This document shows positions 1-7,977 of a stretch of 21,316 bases of DNA, piece by piece; within the stretch, counting starts at the first letter, position 1, and every line of letters starts with the position of its first letter. The notes beneath the pieces are model-generated. The model was not told where the DNA came from, searched no databases, and saw only the letters and a program-made list of their open reading frames with translations. Location of the stretch: the NCBI GenBank assembly GCA_900770875.1, contig CAAGLV010000230.1, positions 1 through 21,316 of the forward strand, given 5' to 3'. The DNA is from Flavobacteriales bacterium. Lineage in GTDB: Bacteria; Bacteroidota; Bacteroidia; Flavobacteriales; Weeksellaceae. Made by a program: the position numbers and the translations under genes.

Positions 1-1339
1 AAATATCGTAAGTTTTACTACGTTGATCTAAAATTTGTGTGTAATAGCCTAAATTAGCTTTAAAAAAATCGTTTTCTGTTGCTAGGTATTCAGATATATC
101 AATTAATCCAACCTGAAATCTTTTTGTAGCAATATCCATATTGCTTTTAGCAATTTTATCTTGTTGTTCGTTTACTTTTAGCTTCTTATTGGCTGTTTCG
201 TAATCAATTTTATTTTTGCTTAATAGTAAGTTTAATTTTTGTTCGGCATCTTTGTATTTATTTTCACTAATTAAGATATCCGTTTTAGCTTGTTCTAATT
301 TATATTTGTGTTGATGGCCGTTAAAAATTTCCCATTTTGCACCAAATCCAACCATTATATTAGGAAATAAGGTAAGATTGTTAATTCCTAAATTAATGTT
401 GTTTAATAATTCCGAATCTAATCTTAGTCTTGTTGCAAATAATGATGCATAGTTAGATTTAGCAAATGCAAAAACTTTAGGTAATGCATCGCCTTTTTCT
501 TTTTGTAAAAGATATTCGTAAGCTTTTGTTGAGTGTTGTAAAGCTTTTAATTCGGGTTTATTTTCTAAATTAAACTCGTCTGTTAATAGCTGTATTGGTT
601 GTAAATCGTACAAAACAGTTTCTAATTCGTTTATTGGCAAATGCGTTAACATTTGTAATTTTTCGTATAATAATTTACGCGAGCTATTAACTTCTAATTG
701 TTTAGATTCTAATTCTAATAAGGCTAGTTTTATTTTTTCGCGGTCAAACGGAATTGCTAATCCAAGTTCGATTGCTTTTTGAACTTTTAATTGTTCTTTT
801 TCTAATCGTTTTGATGAGTTATCGATTAGTTTTTCAACTTCGTTTAAAAGCATAATCTGATCGAATGTTGTTAAAACATCTTTAGCAACTTCTTCTTTGC
901 CTGCTTTTAAAAGAAATTCGTAGGCATTATTTTTTTCGTTTAAAGCTTTTAATGAATTTTTTATTTGTAATCCGGCATAAATTACTTGGCTTGCAGTTAC
1001 GCCAACAGTAGCAAATGCTGCCGATAGATTAAGATCTTTGGTGTCTTTAAATAAATCTTTGTTAATTAAGTTAAGATGCTGTGTTGGCACATTAACCGAA
1101 CCTAACGAGTACAAATATCCACCTAAAGCATCTGCTTCTACAGTTGGTTGTTGTTTACCTTTAACTTCGGAATATTGAGCTTTATTTTTATCAATTTCTA
1201 ATTGTTTATTTTGTAAATCGTAGCTGTTCTTAATCGCGCTTTCTACAGGAGAAATAAGTTGAATAGGAACAATTCCTTGTGCAAATAAACTTGAGCTTGC
1301 TAGTGTTGTTATTAAGCAAAAACTTTTGATGTTTATCAT
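1..1339 (-). CDS. TolC-family outer membrane efflux protein (3' end cut by window edge)
   Basis: This is an outer membrane channel of tripartite efflux or type I secretion systems. The ATG at 1339 opens a frame with no stop down to base 1, giving about 446 residues. The N-terminus is a Sec signal peptide: Lys near the start, a hydrophobic core, and an A-Q junction near residue 20 (SLFAQG). The rest is long amphipathic helices rich in Lys, Glu, Leu and Asn, as in the periplasmic coiled-coil barrel of TolC. The end visible at the window edge carries a typical last-repeat pattern (GLIDISEYLATEND, then a Tyr-Tyr-x-Gln helix). The family is usually 430-500 residues, so little is missing. It lies 39 bp downstream of the FUSC-family gene on the same strand and is probably co-transcribed with it. 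An HlyD-like adaptor would be expected next, outside the window. The substrate is unknown. Confidence 0.9.
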   Translation of the reverse strand, partial: MINIKSFCLITTLASSSLFAQGIVPIQLISPVESAIKNSYDLQNKQLEIDKNKAQYSEVKGKQQPTVEADALGGYLYSLGSVNVPTQHLNLINKDLFKDTKDLNLSAAFATVGVTASQVIYAGLQIKNSLKALNEKNNAYEFLLKAGKEEVAKDVLTTFDQIMLLNEVEKLIDNSSKRLEKEQLKVQKAIELGLAIPFDREKIKLALLELESKQLEVNSSRKLLYEKLQMLTHLPINELETVLYDLQPIQLLTDEFNLENKPELKALQHSTKAYEYLLQKEKGDALPKVFAFAKSNYASLFATRLRLDSELLNNINLGINNLTLFPNIMVGFGAKWEIFNGHQHKYKLEQAKTDILISENKYKDAEQKLNLLLSKNKIDYETANKKLKVNEQQDKIAKSNMDIATKRFQVGLIDISEYLATENDFFKANLGYYTQILDQRSKTYDI

Positions 1340-1378
1340 TAGATGTAATTATTACTGATTACGTATTTTTATGGTACA

Positions 1379-3529
1379 TTAACTATTCTTGATTTTTAAA
1401 GAAACTTTCTTTAAATCGTGAACAATTTCTACTAATAATTCTAGAATTTCGTTGATTAAATCGGGTTGATCATCTACAAGTTCAATCGAATTATTTCTAT
1501 TAAATTCTATAACCAAATTATTTAATTGATACTTTGGTTTATGATCGCCAAAAATTAAAATAGTAAGATGCAATTGTTGCAAAATAATAACCATTAAGGC
1601 AAGATGTTCTACTTTAATTTTTAAATCTTTTTTTCGTTGTATTAAGTTAAATAATCCAATCGAATAAGAAATAAAAGTGTGGTTAAAGATGGTAAATCGA
1701 TTTAACTCTTTATCGTTTATTGGTGTTTTTTTAGGCTCAGAAATTACACGCTGAAAGATAGATGTTACATTTGCCATATTAATGTAAATGTTCTTTCGGG
1801 CTAATTTATATTCGGTAATATCGGTGTTTTGAGTTATAACATAGTAAAAAATCTGATATAAATATTCGTAATTGGCAATTAATGCGTTTTGGATGGTTTT
1901 ATCGATATTTTTACTTTCCCAAGATGGAAATATAACATAGCTAGATACAAATGCAATCATACCACCAACAACTGTATCAATAAGTCGTTCTTTTACTATA
2001 TCTATAGTATCGTAATGTGTTAAAAAACTAAGCGAAATTAAAATATAGGCCGTTAAAAATAATGTTCCGATTACATATACGTGTCGTAAATACGAATAAG
2101 CAAATATCATAATGATAATCATTATAATAAATTTTAGGTGTGCTTGTGGTATAAAATATACGATTAAAACACCTATTAATCCTCCTAAAAATGTGCCTAA
2201 AATACGCGGATAATTTCGTTTTTTTGTAACGCTAAAACCAGGTTTCATAATAACCAAAATGGTTAATAAAATCCAATAGCTATGATCAGAATTTGGAATA
2301 AAAAAAACCAAAAAATATGCAAAAGACATTACAATACTTAATCGTAAAGCATGTCTAAAAATAGAAGATCCTAAATTTAAATGATCTTTTAATTTTTTTA
2401 ATTTATAAGTTGGTACTTGTGTAAATTCGGTTAAATGATCGTATGGATTTTTCTTTTTTTCGTAGACATCTTTTTCGTAAAAAAAGCGATGGATGTATCC
2501 AATTTTTTGAATTACATGTTTTAAAGTAGAATAAACGTTAATAAGTAAAATGCGATCTTCGTTTTCGAAGGTGTTTATTTCTTCTTTAAGTTGTTTTAAT
2601 TCTTTCTCGAAATTATGTTGTTGTGTAGGTTTTTTTCCAATTGTTAAATGATGTGCAATTGATTTTAACTCGAATGCGATATTGTTACTAACACGATTTA
2701 TTTGATGAAATACTTGATCTTTTCCTAAGATTTTTTCCATTTTTAAATAATCGAAATGGGTAGCATTTATACTTTCGAAAATATCGTTTAGATCCGAAAA
2801 AATAAATACCAAAGATCGACCAATAATCGTGGTATCTTTAACCAATTTTTTATTTCTGAAAACTACTTCTCTAACTAAGTTTTGTTTTTCGTTAATGGTA
2901 ATTTGTTCTTTTAATAATTTTTTGGTTATCTCGTTAAAATCAACATTAGATTCGTACAGTTCTGCTTTTATACGAATGTATTCGGCAATATGGTCCATAC
3001 AATCGCCTAAACTTTGTTGTGCTAGTCGATAAGGTCTGAATTTAGAAATGCTTAAACTTACAAACGTATACCAAATTCCGCCAATTAAAATAAATACAGA
3101 TTGCTCTAATGGAGTATAGTTTCCGAACGATCGGTTATCGCTCGATAACGCCATAATAAAGGCTAACATTATCGCCATCGATAAACTTGTTGCTCGCTGT
3201 CCGTAGACAGCTAACATCGATAAACCGAATATTAGTGTTGGCAATAAAAATAAAATAAGGAGCTGATGGCCGATGATTAATTTTGCAAAAAGCGAAATTA
3301 AAAAGGTACAAATAACCGAGAGAATCATAAAATCTCTGCGATCTTTAAAAAAACCAGGGATATCAACCATATGGGTTAATACAACTCCAAACGCGATACT
3401 TGCACCAATGTCTAAATGGTTAAAAAAACTTAAGACAAGAGGAGGTATTACAATAGAGAAAGTAGTTTTCAGTCCGTCCGAAAACATTTCACTATTTATA
3501 AATTTTCGTATTTTATCAAAAAATAGCAA
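1379..3529 (-). CDS. FUSC-family (YccS/YhfK/AaeB-like) inner membrane protein
   Basis: This is an integral membrane protein of the FUSC superfamily, which includes the aromatic acid exporter AaeB. It shows the family layout: about six hydrophobic segments in the first 170 residues, a soluble Lys/Glu-rich middle of about 230 residues, then a second membrane bundle of about six segments. The second bundle contains the conserved pattern KPGFSVTKKRNYPRILGT followed by GGLIGVL, typical of the FUSC_2 region. The frame stays open to a TTG at 3556, but that TTG is the end of a TAnnTTTG promoter element (3554-3561) and would lie upstream of the transcript start. I chose the TTG at 3529 (716 residues) because the residues DKIRKFINSEMF resemble family N-termini. 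The ATG at 3487 (702 residues) is the conservative alternative. With the downstream TolC gene it probably forms an export system of unknown substrate. Confidence 0.85.
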   Translation of the reverse strand: MLFFDKIRKFINSEMFSDGLKTTFSIVIPPLVLSFFNHLDIGASIAFGVVLTHMVDIPGFFKDRRDFMILSVICTFLISLFAKLIIGHQLLILFLLPTLIFGLSMLAVYGQRATSLSMAIMLAFIMALSSDNRSFGNYTPLEQSVFILIGGIWYTFVSLSISKFRPYRLAQQSLGDCMDHIAEYIRIKAELYESNVDFNEITKKLLKEQITINEKQNLVREVVFRNKKLVKDTTIIGRSLVFIFSDLNDIFESINATHFDYLKMEKILGKDQVFHQINRVSNNIAFELKSIAHHLTIGKKPTQQHNFEKELKQLKEEINTFENEDRILLINVYSTLKHVIQKIGYIHRFFYEKDVYEKKKNPYDHLTEFTQVPTYKLKKLKDHLNLGSSIFRHALRLSIVMSFAYFLVFFIPNSDHSYWILLTILVIMKPGFSVTKKRNYPRILGTFLGGLIGVLIVYFIPQAHLKFIIMIIIMIFAYSYLRHVYVIGTLFLTAYILISLSFLTHYDTIDIVKERLIDTVVGGMIAFVSSYVIFPSWESKNIDKTIQNALIANYEYLYQIFYYVITQNTDITEYKLARKNIYINMANVTSIFQRVISEPKKTPINDKELNRFTIFNHTFISYSIGLFNLIQRKKDLKIKVEHLALMVIILQQLHLTILIFGDHKPKYQLNNLVIEFNRNNSIELVDDQPDLINEILELLVEIVHDLKKVSLKIKNS

Positions 3530-3553
3530 GTACGTTAGGTTAATGATTATTTG

Positions 3554-3561
3554 CAAAAATA
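3554..3561 (-). promoter_or_regulatory. Candidate -7 element (TAnnTTTG) for the FUSC-tolC pair
   Basis: On the minus strand this reads TATTTTTG, an exact match to the Bacteroidota primary sigma -7 consensus TAnnTTTG. It sits just after the methyltransferase stop codon and about 25 bp before the preferred FUSC start at 3529. I see no TTG -33 element at the usual spacing, and an 8-base match can arise by chance in AT-rich DNA. Confidence 0.4.
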
Positions 3562-3577
3562 ATCAACTTTGTGTAAT

Positions 3578-4750
3578 CTATGCGTATTTTTTGGTCTTTA
3601 ATATATGAATTCCGTCTATACTTTGCGTAAAAATATAAGTAATTAATCCGCCATCGATAATTTTAAATTTCTTTTTGATTACATCGATATTTTCGGGATA
3701 ATTTTTAACCAATAAATTAGCTTTGGTTTTTGCAATTTCCTTTTTTGGATTTTTAATAAATTCTTCAACTTCGAAAATTCGTCCCGGAAAATTCTCGATT
3801 AATTCGTCCGAAGTATAAAGATGTGTATTTTGATGCAATTTAGTTATATTGTAAATAGAGCAAATACTTTTAAATGCGCCAGCTTTTAAAATGGCCGAAT
3901 TAGGCGAGTAAATGTATTTTTTTACGCCCGAAAATGGGGCAGTACTTTGGTTTTCGTCTAAAAAGGAATACGAATAAATGGTTTGATCTTGCTCTAAATT
4001 AACACAAAATATTTGTGGATTGTTGTTTACGAGATTTTTTTCTAAAAGAATTAAAAAATCTTTTACTTCGTTTTTAACTGCAACAAGATGTATTTGTTTA
4101 ATACAAGGAATTTGTTCTATGGTTAAAGATAAATCTAATAAAGGCGAAAGTTTTACTAAAACTTGTGGGGCTTTATCAAAAAATAAATCAATATATTCTA
4201 AAATATTAGGTTCTAAATCTTCTAAAATAAATTTTCTTCCACTTTCGTTTCTGCGAGCAGGATCTAAGTAAATAACATCAAATTTTTCGGTAGGATTAGC
4301 TTTAAAATATTCATCAAAAGTTAAATTATAACACGTGATATTTTTATTTAAAGCTTGTACATTATGATTTACAATTTCGCTTAAATCTGGATTTTGTTCG
4401 ATGTGGATTACCTCATCAAACGAATTAGCAAATGCAATAGAATCTATTCCTAAACCAGCAGTTAAATCGATTATTTTTTTACCTTTAACTAAGCTTGCTT
4501 TATAATTGGCTGTAGCTTCGGAACTAGCTTGTTCTAGATTAACAGAAGGAGGGAAGTAAATATTTTCGGTTTGATATAAGGTCGGAAATTTTTGTTTTGC
4601 AACCTGTAAACCTTTTAATTGTTGTGCAATTTCTGCCGATGTTATTGTAGAAAAAAGCGACTTTTTAAGACCAATGTTTCTGATATCCTCTTTTTCGATT
4701 GTACGTAAATACGCCTGAAATTTTGGCGTTAAAATCTCTTCATTAATCAC
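3578..4750 (-). CDS. Class I SAM methyltransferase with THUMP-like C-terminus (PG_1098 type)
   Basis: The protein has 390 residues. A helical N-terminal region is followed by a Rossmann methyltransferase fold with motif I at residues 93-103 (IIDLTAGLGID), an acidic motif II end near residue 118 (HIEQNP), and motif IV at 159-167 (VIYLDPARR). The C-terminal 60-70 residues, with KNYPENIDVIKKKFK and GGLITYIF, match the THUMP-like or ferredoxin-fold tail of the Bacteroidota PG_1098 group. The DPAR form of motif IV resembles RNA methyltransferases, so an RNA substrate is likely, but I infer this and the target base is unknown. The start is GTG: an in-frame TAA lies eight codons upstream, and the nearby ATG at 4743 is out of frame. 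It follows mutA by 28 bp on the same strand. Confidence 0.87.
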   Translation of the reverse strand: MINEEILTPKFQAYLRTIEKEDIRNIGLKKSLFSTITSAEIAQQLKGLQVAKQKFPTLYQTENIYFPPSVNLEQASSEATANYKASLVKGKKIIDLTAGLGIDSIAFANSFDEVIHIEQNPDLSEIVNHNVQALNKNITCYNLTFDEYFKANPTEKFDVIYLDPARRNESGRKFILEDLEPNILEYIDLFFDKAPQVLVKLSPLLDLSLTIEQIPCIKQIHLVAVKNEVKDFLILLEKNLVNNNPQIFCVNLEQDQTIYSYSFLDENQSTAPFSGVKKYIYSPNSAILKAGAFKSICSIYNITKLHQNTHLYTSDELIENFPGRIFEVEEFIKNPKKEIAKTKANLLVKNYPENIDVIKKKFKIIDGGLITYIFTQSIDGIHILKTKKYA

Positions 4751-4778
4751 ACTAAGTCGCTTTTTATTTTACTTTAAT

Positions 4779-6053
4779 TTATCTTTTTCTTTCGATTTTT
4801 TCTGCTAAACGAGAAGGTACAATTGGTAAAAATAAAGCAGGTTTTACCACTTTATTTTTTTTAGAAACTTCGATAATTTCGTTTGCATTTCTAAATTTAT
4901 TTACACCGATTAAATTAATTTCGTTTGCATCAAATTCTTTTTGCTCTTTACGAGCACTTGTATAAACAAAATCCTGAATGGTTTCGTTTTCTAAAGCTTT
5001 TACAAATCCGCCAACATTTTGTATTGTTTTAAACAATTCTAAAGCTTTTTCGGCTAATTGATTTGTTAAACTTTCGATATAATAAGAACCTGCAACCGGA
5101 TCTGTAAACTGATCTAAGTTAGATTCTTTTTGTAATAATAATTGTTGTTTTGCAGCTAACTCTAAACTAAAATATGTTGTTGTAGAAGTTGCGTCGTATG
5201 CTTGTATATTAATTACATCGCATCCGCCTAATATCATTGCATTAGCTTCTACAGAAGTACGAATTACATTATTGTACTGATCTAATTTAGATTTATTGCG
5301 TAACGAGTTTGTAGCGTAAATATATGCTTCGGATTCTTTTTGGTATTGTTCTAAAATTAATTTCCATAAAAAACGGAACGCTCTTAGTTTAGCAATCTCA
5401 AAGAAATAATTACTTCCTACAGCAAATTTAAAGTACATTTTATCGGCAGTATCTGCACCAAATGTCTCTAAATATTCTACCGCATGTGCAAGTGTTACAG
5501 CTAATTGTTGCACATGATTTGCACCTGCATTTTGATATACATCTCCTTGGATTACGATAGCTTTTTCGAAAGCTGGATTAGTTATTGCGTTTTTAACTAA
5601 ATCTAAGGCTTCTTGCTTTGTTTCGGTTTGCCATAATCCGTTTTGTGCATAATAACCAAAGACATCTAAATTTAAATATTTTAAATTTTTGTACTGGCTA
5701 AAATCAGGTATTGTATTACTATCTAAATTGATAAATAAATCTAAATAAGTTGGTATGTTTTTAGCTTGGTTTAATTGTTGGCTATCAATCTCGAAACCAT
5801 ACAAAAAGGTAAAATCTTGTTGAGGATTTTCGGTGTATTTTGATATGATTTTCCAATCTGAGTTTTGGCGCGGCAAAGGTTGAATTGTCGAATAATCGAT
5901 GTCGTTTTTAGTATATAATGGTTTTACGTTAATTTGGTCGTTTGTTCCCCAAACTAGCGTTTCGTTATATTCTAATCCCTTTAATTCTACCTGAACTTTT
6001 GTTTTCCATTCTTTTTCAGAAATGGCTTCAAAATTGTCAAATAAATTATTCAT
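4779..6053 (-). CDS. mutA: Methylmalonyl-CoA mutase, small (beta) subunit, short form
   Basis: This is the non-catalytic small subunit of B12-dependent methylmalonyl-CoA mutase, which interconverts succinyl-CoA and (R)-methylmalonyl-CoA. The 424 residues cover the N-terminal linker and the TIM-barrel part. Recognisable family segments are VELKGLEYNETLVWGT near residues 22-37, the AYDATSTTTYFSLELAAKQQ stretch, and DPVAGSYYIESLTNQLAEKA, the counterpart of DPxGGSYxxE in MutB. Small subunits of the Propionibacterium type exceed 600 residues and end in a degenerate cobalamin-binding domain. Here that domain is absent and the gene ends in a clean TAA, so it is a short form rather than a broken gene. 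The ATG at 6053 overlaps the end of the FtsB-like gene by 8 bp, which suggests translational coupling. No mutB is in the window. Confidence 0.88.
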   Translation of the reverse strand: MNNLFDNFEAISEKEWKTKVQVELKGLEYNETLVWGTNDQINVKPLYTKNDIDYSTIQPLPRQNSDWKIISKYTENPQQDFTFLYGFEIDSQQLNQAKNIPTYLDLFINLDSNTIPDFSQYKNLKYLNLDVFGYYAQNGLWQTETKQEALDLVKNAITNPAFEKAIVIQGDVYQNAGANHVQQLAVTLAHAVEYLETFGADTADKMYFKFAVGSNYFFEIAKLRAFRFLWKLILEQYQKESEAYIYATNSLRNKSKLDQYNNVIRTSVEANAMILGGCDVINIQAYDATSTTTYFSLELAAKQQLLLQKESNLDQFTDPVAGSYYIESLTNQLAEKALELFKTIQNVGGFVKALENETIQDFVYTSARKEQKEFDANEINLIGVNKFRNANEIIEVSKKNKVVKPALFLPIVPSRLAEKIERKR

Positions 6054-6423
6054 TTGTGTTTTCTTGTGGTTTTTTCTGAATTTCCTGCTGGATAATAAAA
6101 ATATCTTCGTTGTCTTTTTTTAGATAAAACTTTTCGCGAGCGATACGTTCTATTTCAGCAGGATTTTCGGTTAATACTTTAAGCTTTTGATTTTCATCTT
6201 CTAGATGTTGTTTAAAGTAAGTTTCATCTTGTTCGAGATTTTTAATTTGTTTATCAAGTTCAAGATGTGTAAATAACGAATTTTGATCGAAAAATATCAT
6301 CCAAATTACAAAGCAAAATCCAATAATAGTATAACGGTTAAATATGTATTTTAACCATTTTATATAAGGTGCATACTTAATGTACTTTTCTGATGTAAGT
6401 ATTTTTTCGATTAATTTATTCAT
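6046..6423 (-). CDS. FtsB/DivIC-like septum formation initiator family protein
   Basis: This is a small bitopic division protein of 125 residues. A cytoplasmic Lys-rich N-terminus of about 30 residues leads to one membrane span near residues 32-46 (TIIGFCFVIWMIFF). A periplasmic coiled coil follows around residues 56-88, ending in the family hallmark NPAEIERIAREKFYLKK. In the division complex, FtsB-type proteins pair with an FtsL-like partner and FtsQ to activate septal wall synthesis; applying this role here rests on family membership. It begins 5 bp after udk and its last 8 bp overlap the start of mutA, so the three genes are probably one transcript. Bacteroidota members diverge strongly from E. 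coli FtsB, so I leave the symbol empty. Confidence 0.85.
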   Translation of the reverse strand: MNKLIEKILTSEKYIKYAPYIKWLKYIFNRYTIIGFCFVIWMIFFDQNSLFTHLELDKQIKNLEQDETYFKQHLEDENQKLKVLTENPAEIERIAREKFYLKKDNEDIFIIQQEIQKKPQENTNE

Positions 6424-6428
6424 TAGGT

Positions 6429-7076
6429 TTACGAGTTGACTTTTTCTTTAATTACCGAAGATAATATTTTTACCGCAACCGAATGTCCTTTTTTCATGTT
6501 AGGGATAATAATATCTGCATAATTTTTCGATGGCTCGATAAATTGTTGGTGCATTGGTTTTAAAGTGTCTTGGTAACGTGTTAAAACTTCATCTAAATCG
6601 CGTCCGCGCTCTTGTATATCGCGACGTACACGGCGAATTAATCGTTCGTCCGAATCGGCATGTACAAAGATTTTAACGTCGAATAACTCGCGTAATTCGG
6701 CATCTGTTAAAACTAAAATTCCTTCTACAATAATTACAGATTGTGGATGTGTTAAAATTGTTTCTTCGGTACGTGTGTGTGTAATAAAAGAATAAACAGG
6801 TTGTTCGATAGTTTTACCTTCTTTTAATTGGCGAACGTGTTCTTTTAATAAATCGAAATCGATAGATCGTGGATGATCGAAGTTGATTTTAGAACGTTCT
6901 TCTAAAGGTAAATCGTGATTGTCTTTGTAATAATTATCTTGCGAAATTACAATAACGCTTTCGGTATTTAAATCTCTTAAAATATTATTTACTACGGTTG
7001 TTTTTCCTGAACCAGTTCCTCCTGCAATTCCTATAACTAACATTTTTGAACGTATATTTTTGATATTATTTTCCAT
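6429..7076 (-). CDS. udk: Uridine kinase
   Basis: This pyrimidine salvage enzyme phosphorylates uridine and cytidine to UMP and CMP. The length of 215 residues is normal. Visible motifs are the P-loop GGTGSGKTT at residues 19-27, the nucleoside-binding SQDNYYKD at about 45-52, NFDHP at 65-69, the Walker-B-like VEGILVL, and the lid segment RLIRRVRRDIQERGRD. Translation is assumed to start at the ATG at 7076. A second ATG at codon 12 (KMLVIGIAGG) would also give a complete enzyme and resembles many homologues. It is the promoter-proximal gene of the minus-strand block and faces a divergent gap of about 286 bp. Confidence 0.95.
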   Translation of the reverse strand: MENNIKNIRSKMLVIGIAGGTGSGKTTVVNNILRDLNTESVIVISQDNYYKDNHDLPLEERSKINFDHPRSIDFDLLKEHVRQLKEGKTIEQPVYSFITHTRTEETILTHPQSVIIVEGILVLTDAELRELFDVKIFVHADSDERLIRRVRRDIQERGRDLDEVLTRYQDTLKPMHQQFIEPSKNYADIIIPNMKKGHSVAVKILSSVIKEKVNS

Positions 7077-7362
7077 CTAATCAACGTTAAGAATTACACA
7101 TTTTTATGCGTATTAAATTTAATTAAATAATTTATAATCTTCGTAAAAAAGTAAATTCTTCGCGTTTTATTGTTGGAATGAAGTGATAATTAATCAGGAT
7201 ATTATGTTGTTTTACGATTAAATTAAGTTGAAGAATCGTACTATAATAAGCCTTTTATTTCGAAATCAAACCGTTTGCAAAGGAAATGAAAAAATAGCTC
7301 AAAAAAAATAGAATTTTATCATATATTTATAGTATAACCCACAAAAAAAAATAGAAATTATT
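7077..7362. other. Divergent intergenic region between udk and the DUF4126 gene
   Basis: This is the longest gap in the window and must hold the promoters of both divergent genes. I find no exact TAnnTTTG element on either strand. It is very AT-rich and carries three A-tracts each ending in TAG (ending at 7297, 7311 and 7354). No tRNA, riboswitch-like structure or terminator hairpin is apparent. Confidence 0.5.
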
Positions 7363-7977
7363 ATGAATTTATTTACAGAAACAGCTTTGTTGTCCTTGTT
7401 TCTAGGGATTGGCTTATCAGCCTCCGCTGGCTTTCGAGTTTTTTTACCTCTTTTTTTAATCAGCTTTTTAGCTTGGCAAGATCAAAATTTAATGGAACTT
7501 ACAACCGAAATGCATTGGTTAAGTAATCCTGTAGTTGTTGTTGTATTTGGTTTAGCTGCTTTAGTAGAAATAGGAATTTATTACATTCCGTTTTTAGACA
7601 ATAAGCTCGATAAATTAAAAATACCGTTTGCTTGTATTGCAGGTGTAATTTTAGTAAAATCGACAATGTTAATCGATAACAATGTAATTGCTTGGTTAGT
7701 TGCTTTAATTATTGGTGGCGGAATTGCTGGTTTAGTAAGTTATTCTATTGCAGTAGCGCGTAAAATTACTTCTACAACAACAAATGGAGATGGAAACTTT
7801 TTGGTTAATACAGCCGAAATTGTTGGTGCTTTATTATTAAGTATTACAGCAATTATATTTTCGCCATTGGCTGTTGTAATTACTGCAATACTTATTTATT
7901 TAATGATTAAATCTTTAAGCCGAATTAAAGATGGAACTTCAGAAAATTTAAGAAATTTAACGGTTAACGTTGAATAG
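7363..7977 (+). CDS. DUF4126 domain-containing membrane protein
   Basis: This 204-residue integral membrane protein has about five hydrophobic segments. The N-terminal signature LGIGLSASAGFRVFLPLF (residues about 15-32) is typical of DUF4126, and further spans follow near residues 56-75, 88-125 and 150-185. A short polar tail ends the protein. The biochemical function of the family is unknown to me. The start is the ATG at 7363, preceded by an A-rich leader (AAATAGAAATTATT), as is common in Bacteroidota that lack Shine-Dalgarno sites. It converges on tesB and the two coding regions overlap by 14 bp at their 3' ends. Confidence 0.82.
   Translation: MNLFTETALLSLFLGIGLSASAGFRVFLPLFLISFLAWQDQNLMELTTEMHWLSNPVVVVVFGLAALVEIGIYYIPFLDNKLDKLKIPFACIAGVILVKSTMLIDNNVIAWLVALIIGGGIAGLVSYSIAVARKITSTTTNGDGNFLVNTAEIVGALLLSITAIIFSPLAVVITAILIYLMIKSLSRIKDGTSENLRNLTVNVE

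Noticed and set aside
2829..3032. Plus-strand open frame inside the FUSC gene
   Set aside because: It is antisense to a clear coding region, has no family features and no start context.
4020..4271. Plus-strand open frame inside the methyltransferase gene
   Set aside because: It is an antisense shadow of a conserved protein.
4741..4743. ATG on the minus strand near the methyltransferase start
   Set aside because: It is out of frame with the protein; the GTG at 4750 is the only start that gives the full N-terminus.
6054..6430. Possible cobalamin riboswitch upstream of mutA
   Set aside because: The space is entirely coding for the FtsB-like protein, which overlaps mutA by 8 bp.
7077..7362. 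Small RNA, tRNA or riboswitch in the longest gap
   Set aside because: No cloverleaf, GC-rich stem or terminator hairpin is visible; only AT-rich sequence with A-tracts.
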